NCBI GenBank assembly: GCA_934667065.1
Contig: CAKULD010000007.1
Span: forward strand, 1 to 64,000
Length of the DNA: 64,000 nt
Reading direction: 5' to 3'
DNA from: an uncultured Collinsella sp.
GTDB lineage: Bacteria; Actinomycetota; Coriobacteriia; Coriobacteriales; Coriobacteriaceae
Part shown: piece by piece, positions 1-9,041 of the stretch
How the letters are laid out: each line of letters starts with the position of its first letter
Numbering within the stretch: the stretch's first letter is position 1
Made by a program: the position numbers and the translations under genes
The notes under the pieces: model-generated
Databases searched by the model: none
Told to the model about the DNA's origin: nothing
Seen by the model: the letters and a program-made list of their open reading frames with translations, nothing else

Positions 1-47
1 GCCGCTGACCGGTGGACGGCACCGAGCCGTACGCCTGAATCGAAGAA

Positions 48-78
48 GGGGGAGGCCTCGCGGCCTCCCCCTTTTTTT
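48..78 (+). terminator. Rho-independent terminator
   Basis: A perfect GC-rich hairpin (GGGGGAGGCC paired with GGCCTCCCCC) is followed directly by seven T residues. It ends a transcript that enters from the left of the window; the gene it serves lies outside. Confidence 0.85.
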
Positions 79-143
79 GCGTTAATTGAGCTTAATGACT
101 CAATTACTCCAGTCGCTCTATTTGCTATTTAGCTATTGGGCCT

Positions 144-611
144 TTACTTAAAGACAACGAATCGAATTACAAGGGCAACCGCTATGATCGCAATAATCAA
201 TAGCAGGATTGTCAGTCGATGCTGCTTGCGTCGTTTACTTGATGAAACGAAAATCGATTTTCCTTGTTTTGGCGTCTCGAGATAACGAGCCGAATGCGTC
301 AAGGTTTGGTTAGGTCGAGGACCTCTATGCTCTCGAGCCGCGGGCGCATTCGTTGGCTCGGCATTGATTGCGCTGTTTTTTGATAACGGTGCATCTTTAA
401 GATATACGGGATCTCCTGAGGCGACGCCCATATGCTTGCGTCCTGTTTGGGCATCCTCGAGTGTTTGGTATCGATTTCTCGTTACATACTCGGGCTCAAG
501 ATCGTTGATGGGTTCTTGCGAGATATGGGGGCGATGAAACCGCGTCGGCTGCGGGGTGGATTCTTCCCCCTGAGCCGGCTTAAACATATTGTTTTGGTTT
601 TGGTCGTTCAT
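144..611 (-). CDS. Tail-anchored hypothetical membrane protein
   Basis: A 155-residue protein with no family I recognise. The first ~130 residues are polar, proline-rich and probably disordered, with a run of basic residues (KRRKQHR) just before a single hydrophobic segment at about residues 132-153. The protein ends two residues after that segment, so it looks tail-anchored with its N-terminus in the cytoplasm. The start is supported by an AAGGGC ribosome binding site upstream on the minus strand. It is divergent from hsp20 across a 277 bp AT-rich gap. Function unknown. Confidence 0.7.
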   Translation of the reverse strand: MNDQNQNNMFKPAQGEESTPQPTRFHRPHISQEPINDLEPEYVTRNRYQTLEDAQTGRKHMGVASGDPVYLKDAPLSKNSAINAEPTNAPAAREHRGPRPNQTLTHSARYLETPKQGKSIFVSSSKRRKQHRLTILLLIIAIIAVALVIRFVVFK

Positions 612-888
612 GATGCCCTTTAGCTCGTTACCAACAACGCATATGCGCTCATTGTAAGCCCCTTATGCTGATTTGCTAGGGATATACGCACTATTTAAGG
701 GCCGGTTCAAAGAACCTTAACCTTCCTAAAACCTTAGTCATATACACTTAGATATGCTTATAGTACGGGACTCAAAAAACTTTATGGTCTATGTATATAT
801 AAGAGACGGGTGGGCATATATAAGAGCGTCAAACGAAGTCCCAGTCGCCTAGAAGGTGGCTCGGCAGTTCCCAAAAGGAGTGGTAAAC
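612..888 (+). promoter_or_regulatory. AT-rich divergent regulatory region upstream of hsp20
   Basis: This gap is much richer in A and T than its surroundings. An 11 bp direct repeat ATATATAAGAG occurs at 795-805 and 816-826, exactly 21 bp apart, or about two helical turns, so a regulator could bind both on one face. It lies 60-90 bp before the hsp20 start. I see neither a CIRCE palindrome (TTAGCACTC-N9-GAGTGCTAA) nor a clear HAIR palindrome. The role in heat-shock control is inference from position. Confidence 0.4.
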
Positions 889-1320
889 ATGGCAAGCATG
901 GTTCCTTATCGTTCGGTTTTTGGCGTTCGTCCCTCTGCAAGCTCGCTGTTCGATCTGTTCGATGATATGACCGACCTGGCGAACAACTCGATCGCCTCCA
1001 AGGCGTTTCCCGTTGACGTTGAGGACAAGGGCGATGGCTACGAGGTCAAGGCTTATCTGACCGGCGTCGCCAAGGACGACATTGATGTTGAGCTCAACGA
1101 GGGTCGTCTGTCCATTAGCGTGAATGTCGAGGAGGACGAGGAGAACGAGGGCAAGAACTTCCTGCAGAAGGAGTTCAGCTCGTACAGCGCGACGCGTGGC
1201 GTGTATCTGAAGGACGCCTCGAGCGAGGGCCTTTCGGCTAAGTACGCTGACGGCATCCTGACCGTTACGGTTCCCAAGATTGTCGAGAAGAAGAACGTCA
1301 CGAAGATCTCCATCGACTAA
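889..1320 (+). CDS. Hsp20/alpha-crystallin small heat-shock protein
   Basis: A 143-residue holdase chaperone that would bind unfolding proteins in the cytoplasm. The alpha-crystallin domain covers about residues 36-140. It opens with the typical FPVDVEDKGDGYEVKAYLTG stretch, includes the LSISVNVEEDEE strand region and ends with a GILTVTVPK motif near residue 130. The frame is open from a GTG at 856, but AAAAGGAG at 873-880 followed by ATG at 889 fixes the start, so the protein begins MASMVPYRS. It is monocistronic, with a promoter region upstream and a strong terminator downstream. Confidence 0.93.
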   Translation: MASMVPYRSVFGVRPSASSLFDLFDDMTDLANNSIASKAFPVDVEDKGDGYEVKAYLTGVAKDDIDVELNEGRLSISVNVEEDEENEGKNFLQKEFSSYSATRGVYLKDASSEGLSAKYADGILTVTVPKIVEKKNVTKISID

Positions 1321-1352
1321 CGGCAACGCTGCTTCAATCGAGTGTTTAAATT

Positions 1353-1385
1353 GGGGGCTGGGAAGAGATTCCCAGCCCCCTTTTT
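1353..1385 (+). terminator. Terminator of hsp20, probably bidirectional
   Basis: GGGGGCTGGGA pairs with TCCCAGCCCCC around a six-base loop, followed by TTTTTT. It lies between hsp20 and the convergent hydrolase gene and could serve both. Confidence 0.9.
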
Positions 1386-1396
1386 CTTACGACGCG

Positions 1397-2206
1397 CTAT
1401 TGAATGGTCATGGGGCGATATTGTCCTGCGGGGCATATGGTGAGCTGCTGCGAGCCAGAATGTCTGGTCGCAGTGCTGCCGAGCTCATCGTCAAGTGTTG
1501 CATCGAGCGCTCGGGCGTAACTTTTGACCGTCAGGCTCGGACGATTGTTGTCTTGGTTGATATGCATGGCGATGAGCTGCTCGGTGCGATCGGTGACAAG
1601 TTCGCGCGCCGCGTTGGCGGCTTGGTCGTTGGAGAGATGGCCTCTCGTGGACAGGATTCGCTCCTGAAGAAAGCGGGGATATTCTCCCTCGCGTAGCATG
1701 GTCACATCGTGGTTGCTTTCGAGCGCGAGGACTCGACAATCCTTGAGGGTGCTCATGGCTTGGCTCGATAGCTCGCCGGTGTCGGTGGCAAAGCCGATGG
1801 AATCATCGAGGGCGTCGAATCGATAGCCGACAGGATTGATGACATCGTGTGATGTCGAGTAGGTCTGCACACGGATGCCGGCAACGGAGAGAATGTCACC
1901 GGGATCGAATTCCTCGACAGACAGATGCGCGAGGCTTTCTTTGGATGCAAGTGTGTCCCTGCTGGCAAAAATGGGACCATTCCAATGTTTGCACCATACC
2001 TCTAGTCCCTTAATGTGGTCGCCGTGCTCGTGGGTGATAACAAGGGCGGACACGTCATCTGCCGATAGGCCCAGCTCCGCCATGCGTTTGAGTGTCTCGC
2101 GGCGGGAAAGTCCGTCATCGATCATGATGAGCCCCTGCGGGCCCTCGATGAGTGCGCAGTTGCCTTTTGAGCCGCTGCCGAGGATATGAAGGTGCAGGCG
2201 AGACAT
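1397..2206 (-). CDS. MBL-fold metallohydrolase (YycJ/WalJ-like)
   Basis: A 269-residue metallo-beta-lactamase-fold protein. It begins LHILGSGSKGN, a glycine-rich opening typical of the YycJ/WalJ branch. It carries the metal motif T-H-E-H-G-D-H at residues 58-64 (ligands His59, His61, Asp63, His64) and a later SNHD motif. YycJ/WalJ proteins are linked to nuclease-like activity and cell-wall or DNA-repair phenotypes; the substrate here cannot be told from sequence. The frame is open further upstream, but the family start at the Met at 2206 is much better than the longer ORF. It is divergent from tilS with a 48 bp gap. Confidence 0.85.
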   Translation of the reverse strand: MSRLHLHILGSGSKGNCALIEGPQGLIMIDDGLSRRETLKRMAELGLSADDVSALVITHEHGDHIKGLEVWCKHWNGPIFASRDTLASKESLAHLSVEEFDPGDILSVAGIRVQTYSTSHDVINPVGYRFDALDDSIGFATDTGELSSQAMSTLKDCRVLALESNHDVTMLREGEYPRFLQERILSTRGHLSNDQAANAARELVTDRTEQLIAMHINQDNNRPSLTVKSYARALDATLDDELGSTATRHSGSQQLTICPAGQYRPMTIQ

Positions 2207-2254
2207 AAGATTCCAAAGGATACAATGGGTGCGGACGAATAGAGGAGGAAGCGA

Positions 2255-3796
2255 ATGCCAACGGTATCTCAGCACTACGGACATCATGCTGCGTCGAGGG
2301 CGGACGATTGCACCCTGGCGACGCGGCAGACGGCTGCTCCTGTGGTGCTCATGGTATCAGGTGGTGCGGACTCGACGGCGCTGCTCCTCATGGCTTGCAC
2401 ATCAAAGCTGGATATACAGGATGGACGTGGCGTAGCCCCCATCGCGCGCGAGCGGCTGCATGTGCTGCATGTAAACCATCATCTGCGTGGCGAGTCATCC
2501 GATGGCGACGAAGCCTTTGTGCGCGACCTGTGTGCACAATACGGCTTGCCGCTGTGTGTCGAGCATGCCTATTTTGACAACGAGTCGGGCAATATCGAGG
2601 CCGCGGCGCGCGAAGTGCGCTATACCGCGGCGCGCAGATATGTTCGCGAGCTCTGCGCCCAGACGGGGGCACCGCGAACGGCAGCTCGTATCTGCACCGC
2701 GCACACGTCTTCGGATCGCGCGGAAACGTTTTTGATGAACGCGATTAAGGGGTCGGGGCCCGCGGGCCTATCGAGCATTCCTCGCCGGAGGAATATCGTG
2801 GTGCGTCCCTTGCTCGACCTAACTCATAGCGAGCTCGTGAGCTATCTGCAGGTACATGGTCAGCCGTGGCGAGAGGACGAGAGCAACGAGGATATCTCGT
2901 ATCTGCGCAACTACGTACGTCATCGCGTGATGCCGGCGGTGGCTCAGCGCAACGCGAACGTGTGCAAGACGATCGGCGCTGCCTGCGAGATCCTGGAGGA
3001 CGAGGACGCGTTTCTGTCTCAGCTTTCGGCGCAAGCCTTTCGAAGCTGCCTGCGCAAAGAGGCGGCGGGCGCGCTGGTCCTTGACGCGCGTCGCCTTGCG
3101 GCTGCCGAGGTTGTGATCGCGCGGCGTATCGTGCGGTTGGCGATTAAGCGCATCGACCCCGATGCTCGCCCGGAGATGCGGCATGTGGAGCGTGTGCTCG
3201 CCTGCGTCGCCGAAGGTGCAGGATCGGTCACGCTGCCGGCGGGAATTGATGCGCGTGTGGAGTTTGGCATGCTGGCTTTTAAGGCGCCTGTGGCGCGTGA
3301 GGGGTTGCTTGCCGATTGGATTACCATTCCCGGTCGTTTGCCACTGGGGGCGGGACGCATCCTGGTGGCAGAGCCGTTGGCCGTCGAGCCCGGATGCGAT
3401 ATTGTGCGCCGTGCCCGCGAGCTTGCGGCTGCTGGAGAGGTGGCCGCTATGGTGGATGCGGCGGCTCTGGGCTTTGTCGACCGTGATAGCGAGCGAATGC
3501 TCGCCGGCTCGCGCGGGGAGATTCCCGCCGAGGCACGTTCGGCGCGTCTGTGGGTTGACGGCCCCGCTCCGGGGGATGTGATGTGTCCGTTAGGTATGAG
3601 CGGCCGAAGCAAGAAGGTATCCGATCTGCTCAATGAGGCCCGTATACCTGTTTCTGAGCGTGCGAGCGTCCCCGTGGTAAGAACGGCTCCGGGAGGTTCC
3701 GTGGTATGGGTCGCAGGCGTTCGCGCGGACGAGCGCTTTAAATGCACGGCCGCAACGCGCGTGGCGTATCTGCTCCGCGTGGTCGATGCGGAATAG
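2255..3796 (+). CDS. tilS: tRNA(Ile)-lysidine synthase TilS
   Basis: A 513-residue ATP-dependent enzyme that converts cytidine 34 of tRNA-Ile(CAU) to lysidine, so that the tRNA reads AUA codons. The N-terminal PP-loop SGGADS lies at residues 35-40. It is followed by the HVNHHLRG region, the HTSSDRAET segment and a RNYVRHRVMP motif. A C-terminal substrate-binding domain ends with SKKVSDLLNEARIPVSERA and GVRADERF. A GAGGAGGAAG ribosome binding site precedes the ATG. The gene is part of the tilS-hpt-ftsH block seen widely in Gram-positive genomes. Confidence 0.95.
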   Translation: MPTVSQHYGHHAASRADDCTLATRQTAAPVVLMVSGGADSTALLLMACTSKLDIQDGRGVAPIARERLHVLHVNHHLRGESSDGDEAFVRDLCAQYGLPLCVEHAYFDNESGNIEAAAREVRYTAARRYVRELCAQTGAPRTAARICTAHTSSDRAETFLMNAIKGSGPAGLSSIPRRRNIVVRPLLDLTHSELVSYLQVHGQPWREDESNEDISYLRNYVRHRVMPAVAQRNANVCKTIGAACEILEDEDAFLSQLSAQAFRSCLRKEAAGALVLDARRLAAAEVVIARRIVRLAIKRIDPDARPEMRHVERVLACVAEGAGSVTLPAGIDARVEFGMLAFKAPVAREGLLADWITIPGRLPLGAGRILVAEPLAVEPGCDIVRRARELAAAGEVAAMVDAAALGFVDRDSERMLAGSRGEIPAEARSARLWVDGPAPGDVMCPLGMSGRSKKVSDLLNEARIPVSERASVPVVRTAPGGSVVWVAGVRADERFKCTAATRVAYLLRVVDAE

Positions 3797-3943
3797 CGCC
3801 CTGCGCCAGCTATTCTGTGCGACGTTGACGCTATTCCCGCGCTGATGGCGCACGGGCTGGTAAATTTACCCCGTGCGCTGCTAGAATGTGTAGTTCGCGT
3901 CCATACGGCGGTGTGTGGACGATAAGCACAAGAAAGGGTTGTC

Positions 3944-4492
3944 ATGGCTTCTCAACATCCGGATATCGAGAAGGTTCTGTTTACGCAGGAGGATATCGAC
4001 GGTATCGTCTCTCGCCTGGGCGAGGAGATTACTCGCGACTACGCGGGTAAGGATCTGGTGCTGATTGCGGTCCTGCGCGGCGCCGTGGTCTTTATGGGCG
4101 ACCTGATGCGCAAGATCGAGCTGCCGACCAACATCGATTTCATGGCTGTTTCGAGCTACGGCGACGGAGTGAAGTCCTCCGGTATCGTGCGTATCATTAA
4201 GGACCTGGATATCGACATCCGCGGTCGCGACGTGCTGATCGTCGAGGACATTCTGGACTCGGGCCTGACCCTCAAGTACCTGATGAAGAACCTCGAGAGC
4301 CGCAAGCCCGCTTCGCTGGAGGTCGCTGCCTTCCTGTGGAAGGACGTTGAGGACCGCGTCTCGGCCGTCACGCCCAAGTATGTTGGAACCCATTGCCCCG
4401 ATGCCTTTGTGGTGGGCTACGGCCTCGACTATGCCGAGCGCTATCGTAACCTTCCGTATCTGGGCATTTTGAAACCGGAGGTTTATTCGTAA
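3944..4492 (+). CDS. hpt: Hypoxanthine phosphoribosyltransferase
   Basis: A 182-residue purine salvage enzyme that makes IMP or GMP from hypoxanthine or guanine and PRPP. The PRPP-binding loop VLIVEDILDSG is at residues 97-107. The VLRGAVVFMGDL segment near residue 43 and the C-terminal DYAERYRNLPYLG motif are typical of the family. The start follows AAGAAAGGGTTGTC. A short hairpin (GTCCATAC with GTGTGTGGAC, about 3899-3920) lies just upstream. The stop codon is one base from the ftsH start, so the two genes should be co-translated. Confidence 0.96.
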   Translation: MASQHPDIEKVLFTQEDIDGIVSRLGEEITRDYAGKDLVLIAVLRGAVVFMGDLMRKIELPTNIDFMAVSSYGDGVKSSGIVRIIKDLDIDIRGRDVLIVEDILDSGLTLKYLMKNLESRKPASLEVAAFLWKDVEDRVSAVTPKYVGTHCPDAFVVGYGLDYAERYRNLPYLGILKPEVYS

Positions 4493-4493
4493 G

Positions 4494-6620
4494 ATGCCCG
4501 ACGACCGTAACGATAACAATTCCCAGACTCCCCGGGAGCCTAAGATCCCGGGGATGCCCGGAGGCAAGAAGCCCACGCGTACGGGCTGGCTGTATTTTAT
4601 TTTGGCTTGCGCGCTTCTGGGCTATGCCTTCTTTAACATGGGCTCCGGCTTTGCCAATTCCAGCAATACCGTAAAGCTCGCGACGAGCGAGATGGTCAAC
4701 GCCATCAAGCAGGATCGCGTCGACGACCTGACCTACACGGTCGTGGACGGCAGCGTGACCGGTCATTACTGGAAGGCGAGCAAGGACAAGGGCGATACGA
4801 GCGAACTCAAGAGCTTCTCCTCGACCTATGTCGGCTCCGATTCGCTTGCCGAGCTCATGGCGGAGCACCCCGATACCAAGTACATCGTCAACACCAATGA
4901 CCCCGATTTTTGGGGCGACTTGGCGATGAGCGTGCTTCCGACGATCGCCCTGATCGCCATTATGTTCTACTTTATGCGCCAGATGATGGGCGCCAACAAC
5001 AGGAACATGCAGTTTGGCAAGACCAACGCCAAGACCAACGAGGCCACGCGCCCCAAGGTCAAGTTTGAGGACGTTGCCGGCGTGGACGAGGCGGTCGAGG
5101 AACTCGAGGAGATCCGCGACTTCTTGAGCGATCCGGATCGTTACCGCAAGCTAGGCGCCAAGATTCCGCGTGGCGTATTGCTCGTGGGCCCTCCGGGCAC
5201 CGGTAAGACGCTGCTGGCCAAGGCTGTTGCCGGCGAAGCGGGCGTACCGTTCTTTAGCATTTCGGGTTCCGACTTTGTCGAGATGTTTGTGGGCGTCGGC
5301 GCCAGCCGCGTGCGCGACCTCTTTAAGGAGGCCAAGTCCCAGGCCCCGTCGATCATCTTTATCGATGAGATCGATGCTGTGGGACGTCAGCGCGGAGCCG
5401 GCTTGGGTGGCGGCCACGACGAGCGCGAGCAGACGCTCAACCAGCTGCTGGTCGAGATGGACGGTTTTGAGGAGAGCGAGTCGGTCATCCTGATCGCCGC
5501 CACCAACCGCCCCGACATTCTGGACCCGGCACTGCTGCGTCCCGGCCGTTTTGACCGTCAGGTTACGGTCGACCGTCCGGACGTGAAGGGCCGCGAGCAG
5601 ATTTTGCGCGTGCATGCCGAGAACAAGCCGATGGACGAGGACGTTAAGTTTGAGAAGCTCGCCCAGATGACCGTTGGCTTTACCGGCGCCGATCTGGCGA
5701 ACCTGCTCAACGAGTCTGCGCTGCTGGCTGCCCGCCGCCACCGTTCCGTGATCTCGATGGACGAGGTCGAGGAATCGATGGAGCGCGTGATTGCCGGACC
5801 GCAGCGCAAGGGTCGCGTTATGACCGAGGCCGAGCGCACCACGATTGCCTACCACGAGAGCGGCCACGCCCTGGTGGGCCACATCCTGGAGCACTCCGAT
5901 CCGGTCCACAAGATCTCGATTGTCAGCCGCGGCCAGGCCCTGGGCTATACGCTGCAGCTGCCGCAGGAGGACCACTTCCTTAAGACCAAGAACGAGATGC
6001 TCGATGAGCTTGCCGTGTTCTTGGGCGGCCGCGTTGCCGAGGAACTCATGTGCGACGACATCACGTCGGGCGCGAGCAACGACCTGGAGCGTGCGACCAA
6101 GATGGCGCGCGAGATGGTCACGCGCCTTGGCATGAGTGAGGAGCTGGGCACGCAGGTCTTTGGCGAGGCTCAGCATCAGGTGTTCCTGGGCCGCGACTAC
6201 GCCGATCACCAGGATTACTCCGAGGAAACGGCGCGTCGCATCGATATCGAGGTTCAGCGCATTATGCGTGAGGCCCATCGTCGTGCGGTCGAGATTCTTG
6301 ATGCCCGTCGCGATCAGCTCGATCTGATGGCCAAGGTGCTGCTTGAGCGCGAGACCGTTGAAGGCGATGCCGTGAACGCCCTGCTCGACAACGAGTGGGA
6401 TTCCTACCTTGAGCGCGAGGGCGATATCCTGGCGGCCAAGGAGGAGCGCAACGCCAAGGCGGCCGGCATGCCGACCAAGAAGCGCCCACCTCGCATGAGC
6501 GAGGAGGAGCTGGCGGCCGACGCCGCGGCATTTGCGCAGGCGGCTATGCAGGAGGATGCCGAAGCCGCATCCGACGACACCGGAGATGCCGACAACGGCA
6601 ATACCGACGCCGACGAATAG
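4494..6620 (+). CDS. ftsH: ATP-dependent zinc metalloprotease FtsH
   Basis: A 708-residue membrane AAA+ protease that degrades misfolded membrane proteins and regulators. It has two membrane segments (about residues 30-48 and 140-158), Walker A GPPGTGKT near 232, Walker B IIFIDEID, the second region of homology ATNRPDILDPALLRPGRFD, and the zinc site HESGH near residue 454. It is longer than the usual 600-650 residues because of an acidic C-terminal tail (DDTGDADNGN region) of unknown role. It starts one base after the hpt stop, with GGAGG in the last hpt codons. Confidence 0.97.
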   Translation: MPDDRNDNNSQTPREPKIPGMPGGKKPTRTGWLYFILACALLGYAFFNMGSGFANSSNTVKLATSEMVNAIKQDRVDDLTYTVVDGSVTGHYWKASKDKGDTSELKSFSSTYVGSDSLAELMAEHPDTKYIVNTNDPDFWGDLAMSVLPTIALIAIMFYFMRQMMGANNRNMQFGKTNAKTNEATRPKVKFEDVAGVDEAVEELEEIRDFLSDPDRYRKLGAKIPRGVLLVGPPGTGKTLLAKAVAGEAGVPFFSISGSDFVEMFVGVGASRVRDLFKEAKSQAPSIIFIDEIDAVGRQRGAGLGGGHDEREQTLNQLLVEMDGFEESESVILIAATNRPDILDPALLRPGRFDRQVTVDRPDVKGREQILRVHAENKPMDEDVKFEKLAQMTVGFTGADLANLLNESALLAARRHRSVISMDEVEESMERVIAGPQRKGRVMTEAERTTIAYHESGHALVGHILEHSDPVHKISIVSRGQALGYTLQLPQEDHFLKTKNEMLDELAVFLGGRVAEELMCDDITSGASNDLERATKMAREMVTRLGMSEELGTQVFGEAQHQVFLGRDYADHQDYSEETARRIDIEVQRIMREAHRRAVEILDARRDQLDLMAKVLLERETVEGDAVNALLDNEWDSYLEREGDILAAKEERNAKAAGMPTKKRPPRMSEEELAADAAAFAQAAMQEDAEAASDDTGDADNGNTDADE

Positions 6621-6630
6621 CTCTGCTACG

Positions 6631-6665
6631 AAAGCCTCCGCGGGGAAACCTGCGGAGGCTTTTTG
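6631..6665 (+). terminator. Terminator of the tilS-hpt-ftsH block
   Basis: AAAGCCTCCGC pairs with GCGGAGGCTTT across a ten-base loop and runs into five T residues. Confidence 0.88.
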
Positions 6666-6683
6666 AGCGATATGGAGCCGCCT

Positions 6684-6743
6684 GTTGATTGGGGACAGAC
6701 TTAAATGAGTGTTTTCACGCATTTAAGTCTGTCCCCAATCAAC
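6684..6743. repeat. 24 bp perfect inverted-repeat hairpin element
   Basis: Two 24-base arms (6684-6707 and 6720-6743) are exact reverse complements, with core TTGGGGACAGACTTAAATG. They enclose a 12-base loop containing a further GTG/CAC pair. It has no T-tract and lies after a complete terminator, so it is not needed for termination. It resembles a REP/MITE-like interspersed hairpin. The right arm lies 60 bp before the aminotransferase start. Confidence 0.85.
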
Positions 6744-6803
6744 ATTGCTGCGGCACTTTGCCCGACTAAAGCGTACAATACCGCCTATGCGAAAGGGGAA
6801 CAG

Positions 6804-7994
6804 ATGATTAACGAAACCATGTATGCTCGCGGCGCGGAGAGTTCCATCATCCGCGAGATCTTTAGCTATGGCCTTGAGCGCAAGGCGCAGATCGGCGCGG
6901 AGAACGTGTTCGATTTCTCGCTGGGCAACCCGAGTGTTCCGGCGCCTGCAGCCGTTGCAGAGTCCATTAAGAAGGCGCTTGAGCTGCCGAGCGAGCAGCT
7001 GCACGGATACACGCCTGCACCGGGCCTGCCGCAGTGTCGCGCGGCTGTGGCCGACTCGCTCAACCGTCGCTTTGACACGAGCTATGAGGGCAAGGACGTC
7101 TTTATGACGGTGGGCGCGGCGGCTTCGCTCACCTGTACGCTCAACGCCATCACCAATCCGGGCGATGAGGTTATCGTCATTGCTCCGTATTTTCCGGAGT
7201 ACCGCGTCTGGATCGAGAAGGCCGGTTGCACGTGCGTCGAGGCGCTTGCCAACGAGGATACATTCCAGCTGAGCGTGGGCAACGTTCTTAAGGCTATTAC
7301 CGACAAGACGGCGGCGGTCATTATCGACTCGCCCAACAACCCGACCGGCGCCGTGTATACGCGCGATACCTTGACGCGTCTGGCTAATGTCTTGCGAGAG
7401 GTCAACGCCAAGCGCGATCCCGAGAACCCGATCATGCTGATCTCGGATGAGCCGTACCGCGAGATCGTCTATGGTGCCGAGGTGCCTTGGGTACCCTCGA
7501 TCTACGAGCACACTATCGTGTGTTACTCGTATTCCAAGTCGCTTTCGCTTCCGGGTGAGCGTGTGGGCTGGATTTTGGTCCCCAATACGAATCCGCAGGC
7601 CGCCCGCTTGATGCCCGCCGTTGCCGGCGCCGCCCGTACGCTGGGCTTTGTGTGTGCACCGGCGCTCTTCCAACGCGTGATTATCGACTGTATCGACGAG
7701 CCGAGCGATGTTGAGGCCTATGCACGCAACCGCACGGCGCTAACCGGTGCGTTGGCGGAGTATGGCTACACGTATGTTGAGCCGGATGGTGCGTTCTACC
7801 TATGGGTGAAGGCGCTGGAGCCCGATGCGAGCGCCTTCTGCGAGCGCGCGAAGAAGTACGAGCTGCTCGCGGTGCCCTCGGATAGCTTTGGCATGCCGGG
7901 CTGGTTCCGCTTGGGCTATTGCGTGAGCCATGAGACGATCATCAACTCGCTGCCTGCGTGGAAGCAGTTGGCAGACGAGTATCGTCCAAAGTAA
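6804..7994 (+). CDS. PLP-dependent class I/II aminotransferase
   Basis: A 396-residue fold-type I aminotransferase of the aspartate aminotransferase superfamily. The PLP lysine is Lys245 in SYSKSLSLPGER. The DSPNNPTG and SDEPYREI motifs upstream of it, which contact PLP, are present. The substrate is not clear; an aromatic or general amino acid transaminase is likely. The open frame extends back to 6705 through the inverted repeat, but the ATG at 6804 follows GAAAGGGGAACAG and begins the conserved part, so the longer form is rejected. No operon partner is obvious. Confidence 0.88.
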   Translation: MINETMYARGAESSIIREIFSYGLERKAQIGAENVFDFSLGNPSVPAPAAVAESIKKALELPSEQLHGYTPAPGLPQCRAAVADSLNRRFDTSYEGKDVFMTVGAAASLTCTLNAITNPGDEVIVIAPYFPEYRVWIEKAGCTCVEALANEDTFQLSVGNVLKAITDKTAAVIIDSPNNPTGAVYTRDTLTRLANVLREVNAKRDPENPIMLISDEPYREIVYGAEVPWVPSIYEHTIVCYSYSKSLSLPGERVGWILVPNTNPQAARLMPAVAGAARTLGFVCAPALFQRVIIDCIDEPSDVEAYARNRTALTGALAEYGYTYVEPDGAFYLWVKALEPDASAFCERAKKYELLAVPSDSFGMPGWFRLGYCVSHETIINSLPAWKQLADEYRPK

Positions 7995-8153
7995 AGCGCT
8001 CTGCTTACAATGTTTTACGTGAAACGGGGTTTGGTGTTAAGCCGGACCCCGTTGTCTATGCCGTTGTGTGATTGGGATGAAGCGGTTTTACGACTGCCGA
8101 AGGCTATGCGTACAATGAATATACGCGACGGCCATACTGGATAAGGAGACCCG

Positions 8154-8975
8154 ATGCCCTACCTGCTTTCTTGTGATATCCATACCCATACGATGTTCTC
8201 TGCGCATGCGTATTCAACCATTGAGCAGAACATATATTGGGCGGCCGAGCGCGGCCTTCAGGTGCTCGGTTCCGCTGACCATCTGAGCTCGATGGTTACG
8301 CCTTGCCCCGATGACCTGCGTAGTTTCCAGTTCTTTATCAACCAAGATATCTGGCCGCGCATTTGGAGCGGCGTGCTGTTGCTCCGCGGCGCCGAGGCCG
8401 ATATCGTTTCGTTGGACGGCAGCCTGTTTGGCGAAGACATTCCCGTTTCGCTCGATATCGCCGGCGATGCGTACAGTCGCCAGCATTCGCTGTTCGATTT
8501 GGTGACGCGCAATTTGGATTATTTGGTGGCAAGCGTGCATAATCCGCAGTTTGCCGAGGGTGCGACGCTCGCCCAGACGACCGAGATGTACGTCAATGCC
8601 CTGGAGCACCCCAAGGTGTTCATGTTGGGCCATGCGGGCCGTTCGGGCGTGCCGTTTGATATCGACGAGGTGCTGCTGGCGGCCAAGGCCAAGCATAAGA
8701 TCATCGAGATCAATAATCACAGTCTTGAGCATGGCACCGATACCGAGCATTGGGACGTATGCCGCAAGATCGCCGAGCGTTGCGCCGAGCTGGGCGTGGG
8801 CATTGGCGTTTCGACCGATGCGCACATTGGTATGGCGATCGGCAAGCTCGACCATGCCCGCAAGATGCTCGACGAGATTCACTTCCCGCTTGATCTGATC
8901 GTGACACGCGACCGCGAGACGCTGCTGCGCGAGATGGCAGCGGCTGGTGTGTGCGACCTTCGCAAACGCATGTAA
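8154..8975 (+). CDS. PHP-domain phosphoesterase (YcdX / histidinol-phosphatase-like)
   Basis: A 273-residue polymerase-and-histidinol-phosphatase fold protein. Metal-binding motifs are visible: CDIHTHTMFSAHA (His10, His12), SADH near residue 43, an RGAEADI motif near residue 80, SVHNP, GHAGR and a final STDAHIG. This ordering fits the YcdX-like metal-dependent phosphatases. It is not near his genes, so histidinol phosphate is not implied as the substrate. The start follows AAGGAGACCCG. Confidence 0.87.
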   Translation: MPYLLSCDIHTHTMFSAHAYSTIEQNIYWAAERGLQVLGSADHLSSMVTPCPDDLRSFQFFINQDIWPRIWSGVLLLRGAEADIVSLDGSLFGEDIPVSLDIAGDAYSRQHSLFDLVTRNLDYLVASVHNPQFAEGATLAQTTEMYVNALEHPKVFMLGHAGRSGVPFDIDEVLLAAKAKHKIIEINNHSLEHGTDTEHWDVCRKIAERCAELGVGIGVSTDAHIGMAIGKLDHARKMLDEIHFPLDLIVTRDRETLLREMAAAGVCDLRKRM

Positions 8976-8995
8976 CGAGAGGCCAATGTGTAATG

Positions 8996-9027
8996 AAAAA
9001 GGGGCGGTCCAGACGGGCCGCCCCTTT
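8996..9027. terminator. Bidirectional terminator between convergent genes
   Basis: AAAAAGGGGCGG and CCGCCCCTTTCTT form a stem with A-rich and T-rich flanks. It sits between the PHP gene (plus) and the methyltransferase gene (minus) and can end both. Confidence 0.85.
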
Positions 9028-9041
9028 CTTGTGCCGGTAGA

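Noticed and set aside
5151..6722. A 523-codon antisense frame opposite ftsH
   Set aside because: Shadow of the FtsH reading frame; no recognisable motif.
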